DNA from: Aphelocoma coerulescens
Lineage: Eukaryota > Chordata > Aves > Passeriformes > Corvidae
Assembly (NCBI RefSeq): GCF_041296385.1
Contig: NW_027183804.1
Span: 2,108,001-2,172,000 of the forward strand
Reading direction: 5' to 3'
DNA length: 64,000 bases
A program made the position numbers and the translations under genes. The notes under the pieces were generated by a model that did no database searches, was not told where the DNA came from, and saw only the letters and a list, made by a program, of their open reading frames with translations. The first letter of the stretch is position 1; each line of letters opens with the position of its first letter. Below, piece after piece: positions 43,848 to 55,636 of this stretch.

Positions 43848-43918
43848 TGATGTGTGTGTGTAGAGTTAGAATATCTTAGTTTGGGCATTGAGCCAGTGAT
43901 ATGGGATAAGGGGTGGAA

Positions 43919-44559
43919 TGTCTTGGGGTGACTTTGTGATGTGTATCCCATATCACTGCCCTATGCCCAGAAATTAACTTTGTGCCTTTCTGTGCCTCTA
44001 AACTGAGCCTGAGAGGGGGAAGGAAAAACTGAGCAAAACTTTTTCAAAGCAGTTTGCAGCTTGTTCAAGGTCACACAGAGATAGGGACTTTCTTTTTCCC
44101 AGCTGCAGCAGGGGAGGGAGGAGGCACCCAGCTTGCTGCTTCCCTGGTCAGCTTTTGGCCAGTTCTTCAGCTTCTTTTTCTCCAAAGGGAGACTGAGAGC
44201 TGATTTTTTTTTCATTCCCTGGAATTTTGGATTTTCTCCCTTTTCTGATGGACTGCTTCAATATCAGAGCACATTGGGAGGACTTGCCACCGAGCACAGA
44301 GGGCCTGGCCCTGGCCCAAGCCCCAGCTCCGAGGAGACCAAAGGAAGGACTCTAACATTTTCTCAGGTTTTTCCTCCACACTGAAAGATTGTATTATTTA
44401 GCATTATTTTCCTTTTCCCGTGTGTTCGTTAAAGAAATAGTTTTTATCTCCTTCACTTTCCTTTGAGGAAAACTTATTTCTTCCTGAACCAGGTTCAGGG
44501 GAGGGGTGGTTGTGCCTTCTCTCAGAGGATATATTTCTAAATTTGGCCAAACTGGCACA
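43919..44559 (+). mobile_element. 3' LTR of the ERV-L element
   Basis: It begins TGTCTTGGGGTGACTTTG directly after a purine-rich GATAAGGGGTGGAA tract and ends GGCACA. It is the same family as the solo LTRs at 25,442 and 29,183. Confidence 0.9.
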
Positions 44560-44753
44560 TATGCAAATGAACCAAACTTACAAAACTGTGAAGAACTCGT
44601 GACCTGTTGTCCATCTTGGGGTCCCTCTTGGCAGTAGCCTCTGGCTACCCTGGATGTACCTTTGAAGGCCTTTCAAATAAATACCTACCTTTATTCCCTT
44701 ATTCTGGTCTAGCCTCTGTTTTTAGGTGGCCTCTCAAGGCATCAGGAGGGGCT
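44560..44753 (+). mobile_element. R-U5-like LTR fragment
   Basis: AATAAATACCTACC (about 44,677) followed by TCTGGTCTAGCCTCTGTTTT and a GGCATCA end resembles the tail of another avian LTR. Sequence from 44,754 to 45,164 is unassigned. Confidence 0.4.
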
Positions 44754-45164
44754 GCAATTCCACACTTGTGGAGACCAGAACCGCCCCCAGGATCCCAACA
44801 CTGCCTGACAGCGCTCCGGACACCGGGATGGTCGCGCGTCCGAGTCTCGGCCACTGTGCTGCTGCTTCGTTTGCTCGTAGGCAAACACCCAGAGGCCACT
44901 GTTAAGCCCGGATGGTCTCTGGTTCTGCCCTCTCCCTGATCCCGTGCAGGGATGGAGCACTGCTGTGCTTTCAGGAAGCTGCTCTTGAAAGCTTCCAGCA
45001 TTCCAAGCTCCTTTGCCCTCTGTGGAGGCTTGCCACGGAATCCCTCACAGCTGCCTCCGGAGCATACTCCTGTTGGCTGTTCTAAAATCCAGGGCCTTTG
45101 GGGTGCTCAGCAAGACCTCTGACTCCACAGTGTTGTGGAACTGGACCTTCAGGACAGGGACCTT

Positions 45165-45565
45165 TCCAGCCTGAGCTGCCCTCGTTCCTCTGTGTCTCTG
45201 CATAAAATATGGCATGGTGTGGATACAAAAATGCTGCTAGCAAGGATTTTCTTGCTATTTTCTAAGCCCGTGAGAGACTTTTCTCTCTCACAGAAGAGGC
45301 AGCAGAGTTATGTAAACAACCAAACACCTGCAGCCTTGAAAAGTCTTGTTTATAGTACAGTAGAAAAATATTTTGACAATGGATGCTTTAGGATTTTAGC
45401 CAATCACCCCAAGGGGTGGCTGATCCTTTGTCCAATTAGACTATGAAGAAAAAAGTTTATGAAAGAGTTTGTAAAATAATTAAATAAATCAATCTTGCTG
45501 CACAATTCCTGCCTGCTGGATCTTCTCTCCTCCTCCCTACGGCTGAGGGACATTGTGATATACCC
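45165..45565 (+). mobile_element. LTR-like fragment
   Basis: AT-rich U3-like sequence followed by AAATAAATCAATCTTGCTGC and a C/T-rich U5-like end. Likely a solo LTR with unresolved limits. The MROH 3' end starts close by on the opposite strand. Confidence 0.4.
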
Positions 45566-45681
45566 TAGGGTTGCAGTAATAGCACGGAAGAGAGCGGCAG
45601 GAGAGGCCTGTGTGTCCCAGGGCTCAGGTTTTGCGCCGCTTCAGCACCACAGAGATGCAGATCAAGTGAAGAAGCCAAACT

Positions 45682-45687
45682 GTTTAT
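45682..45687 (-). terminator. Polyadenylation signal of the MROH-like gene
   Basis: Plus-strand TTTATT gives AATAAA on the minus strand, about 215 bases past the MROH stop codon. The position and strand fit its poly(A) signal. Confidence 0.65.
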
Positions 45688-45901
45688 TAATAGGAGGCGA
45701 AGCGAAGGGGATGAGCTGGGAGGAAAAAAGGGGATGGGCAGGGTCTGAGGGCTGGAGGGATGGAGCTGTCAAAAGGGAGGGAGGGCAGGAGCTATGGGAG
45801 CTTTCCACAGGCTCAGCTGTGACCAGCATCAGCTGTGCCTGGAGGTCCAGCTGCTCTACTCTGTCTCCAGATGGTCTCATCTTGCAGGATATCTGGAGGT
45901 C

Positions 45902-48900
45902 TTAAAGGGACTCTGGTTCTGAGCCAGCAGATGAACGTAGTTCTGCAGCTCTTTTGTTGAATATTTCCTGAACTACGATGTTTGTCTGGGAAGGGCTGTC
46001 ATCTCTCCTCAGGGCTTGAAGGGCTGGAAGAGACAGGAACAGAGCCACGGTCAGAGCCTGGATCTGCGGGAATCCAAGCAGACCTTCCTGCCAGGGCCAT
46101 CTCACCCAGCTCCTGCCATGGCCAGAAGACAGCAGGGGCCAAGGAGATCAGCCAGAAGGTGCTGGCCATGGAGCTCCCCACCGTGTCCCTGAAACCTCTC
46201 TGTGCTCTGCCCACTTCACCCCGAGTCCACACATGGAGCAAAGCCCCCACAGCCAGGGCAGGGATTGCAGCTCCCGAGCCAGGCATTGCAGCTCGCCCCC
46301 GCCAGCCCCCGCTGACAGCCCGCTGCCCTCACTCACCCTCACTGAGGACCTGGAGCTCTTCCTTCTGCCCCCTCAAGAGCACCCTGGCAGTCGCTGGGAG
46401 CACAGAGGCGGTCACGGCCCCGCGGCACAGCTCCCTCGCAGCGGCGCTGCCAGCCCCGTGGCCACTCGCTCTCCTGCCCCGGCAGGGCTCAGCCCGGGCC
46501 CGTGCCGCATCCTGACGCCCGAGGGCACGGCTGCGAGAGGGCGGCAGCGGCCCCGAGGGCAGGCGGGGCTGCACGGCCCCGGGCCCGGATGCCGCTGCCG
46601 GGGCAGCAGCCGGGGCTGGGGCCGAGCTGCGGCGGGGCGGGGAGGGGCCCCGGGCTCGTGGCTCACCCATGAACCTGGCGGCCGCCTCCCGCAGGGACTC
46701 CTGTGGGCTGCCCACGAACGGCAGGGCCTGGTGCAGGAGCTCGGCCGCTCGGCTCCTGTCCGCTGCCAGCTGCAGAGAGCGCCAGGAGGGAAGGGTTGGC
46801 GCGGGCTCAGCCCCTTGGCCGGGCTCTCTGCGCCCAGCCCTGGCCTCCCCTGCCCGCACGGCCCCGAGGCCCGGCCAGCAGCCGCTGGCGCCGGGCTCTG
46901 GAGGGGGCCGAGGGCCGGCTGCTGCCCGGGGAGCCGCGGTGCCGCCCCGCGCCACGGCCCAGCGGGGCCGGGGCTCCATCGGCAGCCGGCTCGGGGCCAC
47001 AGGAGCCTGGAGAAGAGCCCAGGCAAGGGAGCGGCGTGTGGGGCGCAGGCTGGCGCTCCTGGTGCAGCACCGCAGCCAACCCCACACTGGGCACCAGGGG
47101 CAGGGGGCTTCTCCAGGCTCAGCTTGGGCTTCCAGGCAGTCCTTACCAGGCACTCGGCAAACTTCAACCTCTGGTCCTTCTTCAGCAGCTGCTCGAGATC
47201 TGTCCTCTTCAGGAACTTGGCTGCACAAATCAGTGTTTCGCGAGAAGCCTGGAGAGCAGCAGAGACCCAGAGATGGCACCACGGCCCAGGGCACAGGACT
47301 CGTGTCCCTGTGCCAAGGCTGGGAGGAGGCTGCAGCCCGGGAGGCGCCAGGGCTGGAGGCAGCCGAGCCCCCTCGCAGGGATGCAGCAGCATCCCACAAA
47401 ACCTTACCTTTGCCACACGCCAGTTCTCATCATCCCCATAGATTAAAAGTGGGTAAAGGCTCTGGTTCACAATCGTCTTCAGGGGCTTTTTTCCCTCCTC
47501 CACTACCAACTCCATCACCTTGGAGAAGAGGTGAATGGAGAGCAGCTGCACATGGCTGTTGTCCTGGAGGAAAGGAAACCAACTTGATGCCATGATGAGT
47601 TTTTTGCCTTTTCTTTCATACCCTGTTTATATACCTTTTTATAGCTTTTTGTATTCTTAGTGTTTTTTAGCCTACATTCTTAGACTTATTTTGTTAAGCT
47701 AGGAGACTAAACATCTTAGAAACGCCAGACACCAATGTCCTCTCCAGAACACATTTTGTCAACTAAGATAGGACCATCGAGGGGGAAGGTTCCTTGGGAA
47801 GGGGGGCTCAATTGAGCCTCTCACTGGGGAATCTTTGATAGATATGCTAATTAGTAAGATCTATAATGTTATACCCAATCTATCGTGTGTGTGCATTGCG
47901 GGGCGCATTTCGGCCCATTCCACGTGGGCGTGGTGCACCTAAGGATCCTTATAATAAATACAGAGGTAAAAGCCCTTTCTCCCTTCTAAGCGTGTTTGAC
48001 TCTTGATTTTAAGACCAGGAAAAGGCATCAAACTACTCCAGGCCCACCTAGGCAAAAGCCTGAAAATGCAAAAGGCACAGCATTTCTGGGCAGCATCCAG
48101 TGCCTATGGCTGGGGCACAGAGCCTTACATTTGCAAAGAGTGGCAGGAGCGCCTCAGCCAGTTTCGGGGCGGTGGTGCTGGATACCAGGATGTCTTTGTT
48201 CTCCAGCACATTCATGAACACAGAGAGGGACATCCTGACCACCTCTCCGTCTGCATCATCCAGCAGCTCCACCAGCCGTTGGGACAGGCTGCCCATCCTT
48301 CTGGCCTGTGTGGAACACAAGGCTGTGCTGTGAAGCCATGAACGGCTGCACTGCCTACACCACCCTGGCCCTGCAAGCCCACCCTGCTGCCGCAGGGCCC
48401 GGAGGCCAAAGGCCTGTCCCGAAGCACTGGGGCAGCTGAGCCGGGAGGCAGGAGAGCTGGGAGCAGCTGCCTCAGCTCCTGAAGCCCAGCCAAGCCCATG
48501 TGACTGCTTTCCCCAGCGCAGCTTCAGCCGCTGCCGCCTTCTCACCATCGCAGGATCCTTGCTGAGCACCACGAGGCCTCTGAGTGCCAGGCGACATCTC
48601 TGCCTGCACTCGCTCAGCAGGTACCTGGACATCATCTCCAGGACACTGTCACCGCATTCCCTCAAGTCCAGGCACTCGAGGACCTGAAAGGCACAGGGCA
48701 GTGACAGGGGAGCCGGCCGGCAGGAGCCCGGAACCGCCCAGGGCTGGGCCCAGGCAGCAGCGCAGGGCGTGGGCACCGTCCCAGGCAGCTGCAGCTACGA
48801 GAGGGCAGAGAGGCGGGAGGCAGCTCAGCGAGGCAGCGCTGGCCGTCAGGCTCACCTCCACAAGGAATGCCAGGAAGGGCAGATCCCAGCGTGGCTCCTC

Positions 48901-51834
48901 CCTGCTGAGCAGCCTGAGCAGGTGGAGTGTGATGCGGGAACACAAAGGCATCAAGACCTGGCGCATCTCTCTGGCAGAGGGAAAAACGCACCAAGACCCT
49001 GATGTGAGGGGCAAACATCTCCCAGGACTGACTCACAGAGGTCTGGTCTTTCCCCAGCATCCCTGCAGGGGATGTGGGTGCTCTGGGAGGTGGCTGCTCC
49101 TGAGCACCCTTCTCCAGCCTTTTCCAGTGCCCTTGGCCATCCCTCATTGACCAGGCCCTCTGGCCCATGGCCACAAGGACGATGTGGGGCACCTCGGGCA
49201 CAGGGCACAAGTGCCGGGGGCAGTGGGGAGAAGGGGGTCTCACCTGGCCAGCAGACCCACTGCATAGTGCTGGGTGTCAGCACACAGCAGCGTGTCCCAG
49301 CCACGCTTGCGCTCCACAGCCACCACCTCATTGTCACAGCGCAGTTGACAGAGCAGAGCCTTCATGGCCTGCACTGCAAACCTGTGTGCAGAGCAAAGCC
49401 CAGGTCACACTGGGAGCACTGGTGCTGGCCACAAGGGCATGGGAAGGACAGGAGGACTGGGACCTGTTGGGGTTGGTGGGAAGGCCGTGTTCCTCCCGGC
49501 ACGCTCTCCAGAAGTGATCAACTTCCTCTGGCGTCTGCTGTGTGGTGATGACAACATGGGAGAGCAGAGCCACAAAGATGCGGGAGGAGTAAAGGTTCAT
49601 TGCCTCGTGGCACCGAGGCACCTGGACAATCACCCACAGCGCCAGAGTTGCCTGCAAAAGAAGCAGCCCGAGACAGCGCTCAGTGCCGAGCTGTCCATGT
49701 GGCAGGGCCCGAGGGGAGACGCAGGGGGAGTACCAGGACTGATGCCCCCCTGAGCCTGCCCCTAGCCCAGGTTTCACCCAGCGCCTGAGGCAGGGAGAGG
49801 ATGGAGAGCTGCTGGAGCGGCAGCTTGGGGGTGAACAAAGGCCAGTTCCAGAAACTCACAGCCAGGGCAAGGACAGGTGTGTCGTCCCCATCAGAGGTGG
49901 ACATGCTGTGCAGAGGCCAGTCCTCCATCACACAGAGCAGTGTTGGCAGCACCTTCTCCAGTGTGCTGGCTGACAAGCCTATGAGTCTCCACATCATTGT
50001 GGCAGCTCTGTGGGATCGGAGCTCTGAGTCAGGGGCGTCTCAGTCACAGTACCATGCCCTGTGCAGCTGTGGGGGCCCAGGTGACAGAGCCCCAGTGCCC
50101 TGAGGGGCAGGGAGGGAGCATGGCAGCAGGCTCAGGAAACAGAGGGGCCCGAGGGTCCTGGAGCTCTCCGCCTGTCTGGCAGACCCCATAGGACAGGCGG
50201 CACAGGGCAATGGGCCCTAAGGGCTGGTGAGCCCTGAGCTCTCAAGGCAGCTGGGCCCCGTACCTGTCGCACGATGGGGCACAGCGCAGGAGGGTCAGCA
50301 CCACATCAGCGGGGTGCTCTTCAGCCAGCCTCAGAAGGTTAATGGGCAGCCTGGCATCCACAGTGACATGGAACCCGAGTCTCTGGTGAATGTTCCTCAC
50401 CATGGCTGGCACCTGGAGGAGGCATGGGGAAGACTCGGAGCACTGTCCAAGGGAGCAACTTCCCCAGCCGCCCCCAAGAAATGCTTCCCTTCTCAACTCA
50501 CTGCTCTGGTCTCAAAAGCTGAGGGGGCCCAGAAGCCGTGGCTTGAGGGGGCACACGATCCTTGGAGTGTCCAGCCCTGGCCCCAGGCTGCTTACCTGCT
50601 GCTGAGGAGAAACAGCACTCTCTTCAAAAAAATCCAGTTCGGGAGCATGAATCCCAGTGGGAGTGGGCGTGGTGTCAGGATTTGCGATGCCCTGAGTCTC
50701 TCCGGTGTCGGTGTTTGTGATGGCCATGTCCTCAGTCCCTGCCACGTCCTCAGTCCCTGCCATGTCCTTTGTCACTGCCATATCCTCAGTCCCTCCCATG
50801 TCCTCAGTCCCTGCCATGTCCTTTGTCACTGCCATATCCTCAGTCCCTCCCATGTCCTCAGTCCCTGCCATGTCCTTTGTCACTGCCATATCCTCAGTCC
50901 CTCCCATATCCTCAGTCACTGCCATGTCCTCAGTCACTGCCATATCCTCAGTCCCTCCCATGTCCTCAGTCCCTGCCATGTCCTTTGTCACTGCCATATC
51001 CTCAGTCCCTCCCATGTCCTCAGTCCCTGCCATGAGAGTCTTCGCCGTGTGATCATTCATGGGACTGTCAGAGTCTTCTGAGCACTCAGGTGAATCTGTG
51101 CTGACACCAGGCTCTGCCTGGAGCTCGGTCAGCCCAGAGTCAGGCTCAGCTGTGCCCTCAGTTGCTGTGGTGCTGGTCTTTCCACGCCGAATGCGGATGA
51201 ACTTCCGGAACATCTGCAGGAGAACAGAGGACAGGGAAGAGAGGGATGTTCCAAGGGGTGCTCCAGGCGCGGTGCTCGGCTGAGCAGCGACAGCAGGCCC
51301 AGCCCAGGTGGGGATGGCTGCAGGTACCTGCGCTGTTCTTCTCTGGAAGTGGCCGTGGGCATGGTCCTGCTCTTGTGTCCGGTCCAGGGCTGCATCTGGC
51401 AAAGAGGGAGCGCAGCCAGAGCTGAGGGGCTGCGGGAGAGGCCGGAGAACGCAGCCCAGCCCTGCGCTCCCCAGGCAGGGACAGCCCCGGGATGCCCAGG
51501 GGATGGAGCACGGCTGCTGCGGGGGGTCTGGCCTGGCCCCTCTTCCGTCCTATCCATGGGCCTGTTCTCCAGGGATGGGATGGGATGGGATGGGATGGGA
51601 TGGGATGGGATGGGATGGGATGGGATGGGATGGGATGGGATGGGATGGGATGGGATGGGATGGGATGGGAGGCACCAAGCTGGCTGCTGCCATCAGCCCT
51701 GTGGCCCAGCTCTGTCACTCACCGTCCTGCTGTGGCTGGAACTGCTCCAGCTCTTCGGGCTGTTGTGCTGGGGCAGCTCCAGGGCCTTTTTTCCCCCTGA
51801 ACACTTTGAACAGGCCACGGAATCTGCCCGCCAT
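45902..51834 (-). CDS. MROH-like (maestro HEAT-like repeat) protein, 16 coding exons
   Basis: Minus-strand exons: 51,834-51,723; 51,395-51,328; 51,213-50,596; 50,412-50,264; 50,007-49,860; 49,651-49,464; 49,381-49,244; 48,970-48,856; 48,683-48,546; 48,305-48,129; 47,563-47,408; 47,248-47,147; 46,769-46,667; 46,393-46,337; 46,195-46,106; 46,023-45,902. Every intron is GT..AG and every phase matches, giving 2,481 nt (826 residues) without a stop. The N-terminus (MAGRFRGLFKVFRGKKG) is basic, exon 3 holds a tandem TEDM repeat, and the rest is helical HEAT-like sequence (PADVVLTLLRCAPSCDR, CLDLRECGDSVLE, PKLAEALLPLF, KFLKRTDLEQLLKK) typical of the MROH proteins multiplied in songbirds. HEAT repeats form protein-binding solenoids; the cellular role of this family is unknown. 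The last three small exons are the least certain. Confidence 0.85.
47593..48030 (+). mobile_element. Solo LTR in an MROH intron
   Basis: It lies between MROH exons 10 and 11, on the opposite strand. The end reads ATAATAAATACAGAGG, CCCTTTCTCCCTTCTAAGCG and GACTCTTGATTTTAAGACC, which matches the R-U5 part of an avian LTR I recognise. The limits are approximate and no target-site duplication was confirmed. Confidence 0.6.
50720..51035 (-). repeat. 18-bp coding minisatellite in MROH exon 3 (TEDMAG repeat)
   Basis: About 17 units encode six residues each, cycling through TEDMAG, TEDMGG, TEDMAV and TKDMAG. A higher-order period of three units (54 bp) is visible. The length is always a multiple of three, so unit gain or loss keeps the frame. 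Confidence 0.95.
51572..51670. repeat. (TGGGA)n microsatellite in the first MROH intron
   Basis: About 20 units of GGGAT/TGGGA. The complement of the 19,592-19,946 array. Confidence 0.98.
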
Positions 51835-51837
51835 GCC

Positions 51838-52240
51838 ACAGTCTGGCCTCGAGGGCACCTTCAAGAGAGATGCCTGGGGAAAGCTCTGAGTGAACAAGTC
51901 CTGCACTTGTGCCTTGAAGGCACCAGCAGCAGAGAAGCCTCAGGAAGGCTACAGGACAGCAAGTCCTGCACTCTGGTCTCAGAGGGCTCTTGCCACAAGG
52001 ACAGGAGACTCCTCGTCAAGGATTGTGGTCAGCAAAGCCAACGGTCTGGCCTTGAGGGCACCGGCCACAGGGATGGGAGATGCCTCGGAAAAGCTCCGGG
52101 GCACCAAGTCCCACGGTCTGCCCTCGAGGTCACCTGCAAAAGAGAAGCCTCGAGAAGGCCACAGGTCACCAAGTCCTGTGGTCTGGCCTCGAGGTCACCT
52201 GCAGGAATAACGCCTCGGAAAAGCTCCGGGTCAGCGAGGA
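51838..52240. repeat. 65-73-bp minisatellite abutting the MROH start codon
   Basis: Six units begin at about 51,842, 51,908, 51,972, 52,045, 52,117 and 52,182 with TCTGGCCTCGAGGGCACC-like sequence and contain AAGCCTC.GGAAAGGCTC and CAAGTCCTG. The array ends four bases from the MROH ATG, so it forms the 5' UTR or proximal promoter. Confidence 0.88.
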
Positions 52241-53849
52241 ACGAGTGCGCTGTGTGGGGGCTCCTCACGGCACCGCTCTGTCCCGTCCTGTCCCGTCGCG
52301 TGCTCCGAGCACTGTGGCGTGGCCGCTTCGCTGCCAGCCCCAATGTCAGCACGTGTCACAAAGGGCCCTGGGACATCCTGTCCCGTTCCATCCCACGGTG
52401 ACCGTGCTGCGCCGCGTCACAAAGGGCCCTTGCACACACCCCACCTGCCCTGGGGCCGCCCCCAGCCCACCCCAAGTGGCCCAGGTTGGAAGGAATGCCT
52501 TGCCCCAAGTGTCTAAGGCAGCCCAACAGGAACTTTAGCATCGGCTCCAGCCATAAGCAAACGCTCCCCTGCTCTGCGGGCTCGGGGTAGCACCAGGAGC
52601 CCCCACGGCTGCCGCCGCAGCCGCCGCGGGAAGGGCTCGGGGTCTTCCACAGAAGCTGGCACGGCCTCCTTGGGACACGTCCCGGCCGGTGGCCATCCTA
52701 AAGCCGGGGCTGTGACACAGACAAGGAACGTGTGGGCCAGGGTGCGAATGCTGCTCTGACCCCTGGGGCCCGGGGAGCGCTGAAATCAGCAGGGGTGGCA
52801 GAGTCCCCTCCGAAGCAGACCTGCCGCCCCCGAGCCCTGGCAGCGCTGGTGCCCATCTCCTGCCCCAGAGACCTGTGCCCCCGGGGGCTTCTCTGCCAGA
52901 GGGCAGCCAAAGCCAAGGTGCATTGGGGTCTGTGCTCCTTCCTACAGGGGGCTGTTGGCAGGAGCACCTGGAGTGACTGGGGGCAGCACTTGGTATCCGA
53001 CAGGAGATGTTGCTCCTTCCTGGAGTGAATTTTTTCATGGAAGGGATTAGCAGTAGCACCAGAACAGCATCAGCTGCTGAGTTTCACAGGGCAAAGAGAT
53101 TCTACAGAGACACTGTGACATTTCCTTGTGCTTTTCTGTCTTTCTTGCGTTCTGGAAATGAAAGAATTGTCCCAGCCTCTGATATTCAACATTCCTGTTG
53201 CTGTGTGTCTGGCTGTGGCAGCTCACGTCCAAACACAACTGCGTCCCTGCTGAGCAGGGCAATGGACGGCCACAAACAGGGAGGTTCCCCAGGGAACATC
53301 AAGGGAGACACCTGGGGAAGTGCAGAGGATAGGGATAGCTGTGGGAGGAGAAGCTGTTCTGTGTCTCTGATGATGGTGCCAGCACCCTGAAGGAGCAGCC
53401 AAGACAGGCGCTGGAAGCACACAGGTCCCACCCTTTTCTGCTGTCACATGGACTCGGGACACACAGGTCCAGCAGTCGTGATGCAGGAACAATGGAGGGC
53501 CATGCACTGGTAGGGAATGGCCTCCAGCAAGAGCAAAGCAGGATCCTCTGGCAGCAAAGCCTGAGCTTGTGAACCGGGCCATCTCCTCTGCACACAGCAA
53601 AGTGCTTCCCTCCGCCCCCGAACGTCTGCCAGCACTCCCTGCTTTTCTTTAGTGCCAGCTGCATCTTCCTTTGTTCCAAACAAGTCCAGGATTTCATTTG
53701 GAAGCTCATGTACGTGTCTTTAAGGGGCCTGCATGCAGGAGAGGGATGGCACCTGCAGTGCAGGGCTTGTGTCCCATCAGAGTCTCTCTCTCACGATGGC
53801 ACCAATGCCGCTGCCTTGGGACGCCTGACTGTGGAAGGCGAGTCTGCCC
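52241..53849. other. Upstream of MROH, no gene recognised
   Basis: GTCACAAAGGGCCCT occurs twice (about 52,347 and 52,419). A CpG-rich stretch at 52,560-52,690 could hold the MROH promoter. The 136-codon minus ORF at 53,709-53,299 shows no domain I know. Confidence 0.4.
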
Positions 53850-54600
53850 TCAAGCACGGCCACTGAAGTCAGTCAGGGGCACAGGCTGCAGCTGAAGCTG
53901 CCAAGCGTCGCTGTGAGGCTGGCAAGGCAAGAGGAAGCCATTGTGGCCAATTCTGCTGGAGCCTTTTGCCAAGCCACGTGCAGCTGTGCCCACAGTATGG
54001 CCCCGTTTGGCGTCCCGGCTGGTGCGGATGCCTTGTTGAGCTGGTGCCGGCACTGGGGCTCCTGCTGTTCCTGTGCACGCTCTGGTGCTGTTTCTGTGGC
54101 GTCCAGAGCTGTTTCGGCAGCAGCGACTCGGCAGCCCTGCTCGAGGAGACATCGCCGCCCTCCCCATGGTGGCAGCAGCTGTGCGGGCCCAGAGCTCTGT
54201 GCCAGGGGGGCCTCGGTCACAGCCCCGTGGCCTGGGCAGCCGCGGGGGCCCGGGCTGGCCGCCAGCCCTGCCTCTGCCCACCGCCCCTTCTTGGCAGCAG
54301 CCAGGGGCCGTGCCCCAGCAGGGCCCCCCCGCCCTCCTTGTCCCCAGCCAGCCCAGCCTCGGCACCTCGGGGTGCTCCCCACCCTCCTGCTGAGGCCCGG
54401 CCTTGAGGGCTTCTGCCGCAGGCCTGGGAGATGCTTCGGGGAAGCGCCAGAGCAGCCGGGCGGCAGGAACGAGGCGGCTGCCTGGAGGCTGCTTATGGCC
54501 TCTGACAGCCACTTCCTCGGGCCTTCCCACCACCCCAGCCCCTCAGGGGCCTCCTGTTGTTCTGCCAAGGGGCAGAGGCGATTTAAAGGACACAGACAGC
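53850..54600. other. G+C-rich block with an unassigned hydrophobic ORF
   Basis: The plus ORF at 53,966-54,406 (146 residues) has a hydrophobic stretch (LVELVPALGLLLFLCTLW) followed by cysteines and a Pro/Ser-rich tail. No splice partner, family or start context supports it. It is recorded only as an observation. Confidence 0.25.
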
Positions 54601-55636
54601 ACTGGAAAGAATGCTCTTATTTTACTGTGAAATTAAGGAACCTCAAATGTAAAACGATACATTCAGTAAAACTAGGGGCTTGGATTTAGCAACAAGCAAA
54701 AATAAGCAAGGTAATGCACCTAATTATTACTATCCAAGAGAAAGGAGAGTGATTTAGAAAGATGCATCACCAACTGCCTAAATACCTTACCATCATCCAG
54801 ATCTGCAGCCGTTGGGGAGCCCCGTTTCGCAGCAAGGATCTGGAGAACCCTTCCCGTCAATTGGGAGAATCCTATGGGTGCATCTACCTGTATGTGAGGC
54901 CTCCAAATTTGCCCCTAACATGGCTCCAGCTTTTATAGGCCCAAATCAGGAAGTCCAAGTAACTTGATTGAGTTTTTAGTCCGGAAACACCTGGATCTGA
55001 TGGCACACTTTGCAACCAGCAGGGGCCACAGCTTGGCCAGTGCCCAGGCCTTGCCTGGGAGGGTTTCCCCTCAAACACCCTGCAAACAAACCTTTATTCA
55101 TGTCAGCTGGGGAAAGTTTCCTATATTATCCATTTCTTGCAGATAACTGTACACGGTTATGGGAAAGTTTCTAAAGCAGCCCATTTGGCGTTAAATGGCT
55201 AGCATAAGCATCTTTGTCATCTGTTTTTAGCTAAATAATACTGAGGGTGTTAGTCACAGATTGGCCAGGGTTCATCTTGTAGGTCAGCTCCGGCTGAGGC
55301 CTGCTGCTCAGGCCTCAGCACATCAGTCGCTCCTCTGACTTACAGGATGAATCACGGCTGTCAGACGGCCTCTGCAGTTGTTGCACATAGGGTTGGTTGA
55401 TCTTGAGGTGTAGCTGCGAGCTGCCTTCCCTGTACTCTGTGCTGGATGAGTGGTACAATACAAGGAATGAAACAAGGAATAAAGAAGAAGGTAGCAGCTG
55501 CACAAAGGGAAAGGAGAAAGGGCCCCTTTGAGCCACAGACTCCCTGGCAGCCACAAGAATATATCTGGTTCCCAACATTCCCATGTCTGGGTTGGTACAT
55601 GGGCTAATTTTCTCATCTCCCGAGTTGTCTGTTTTC
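54601..55636 (-). mobile_element. Probable Env C-terminus and 3' LTR of the right-hand ERV
   Basis: Continues the minus-strand ERV below. The 55,616-55,315 frame has a hydrophobic run (CYLLLYSLFHSLYCTT) and a basic tail, as expected for an Env membrane anchor. The AT-rich part down to about 54,601 would be the LTR, but no second copy is present to define its ends. Confidence 0.4.

Noticed and set aside
46233..47595. 402- and 308-codon plus-strand ORFs
   Set aside because: Antisense to MROH exons 11-14, which have matching splice sites on the minus strand.
50227..51081. 284-codon plus ORF with SPCHVL repeats
   Set aside because: Antisense translation of the MROH TEDM coding repeat.
53966..54406. 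146-codon ORF with a hydrophobic segment
   Set aside because: No family, start context or splice partner; kept only as an observation in the gap entry.
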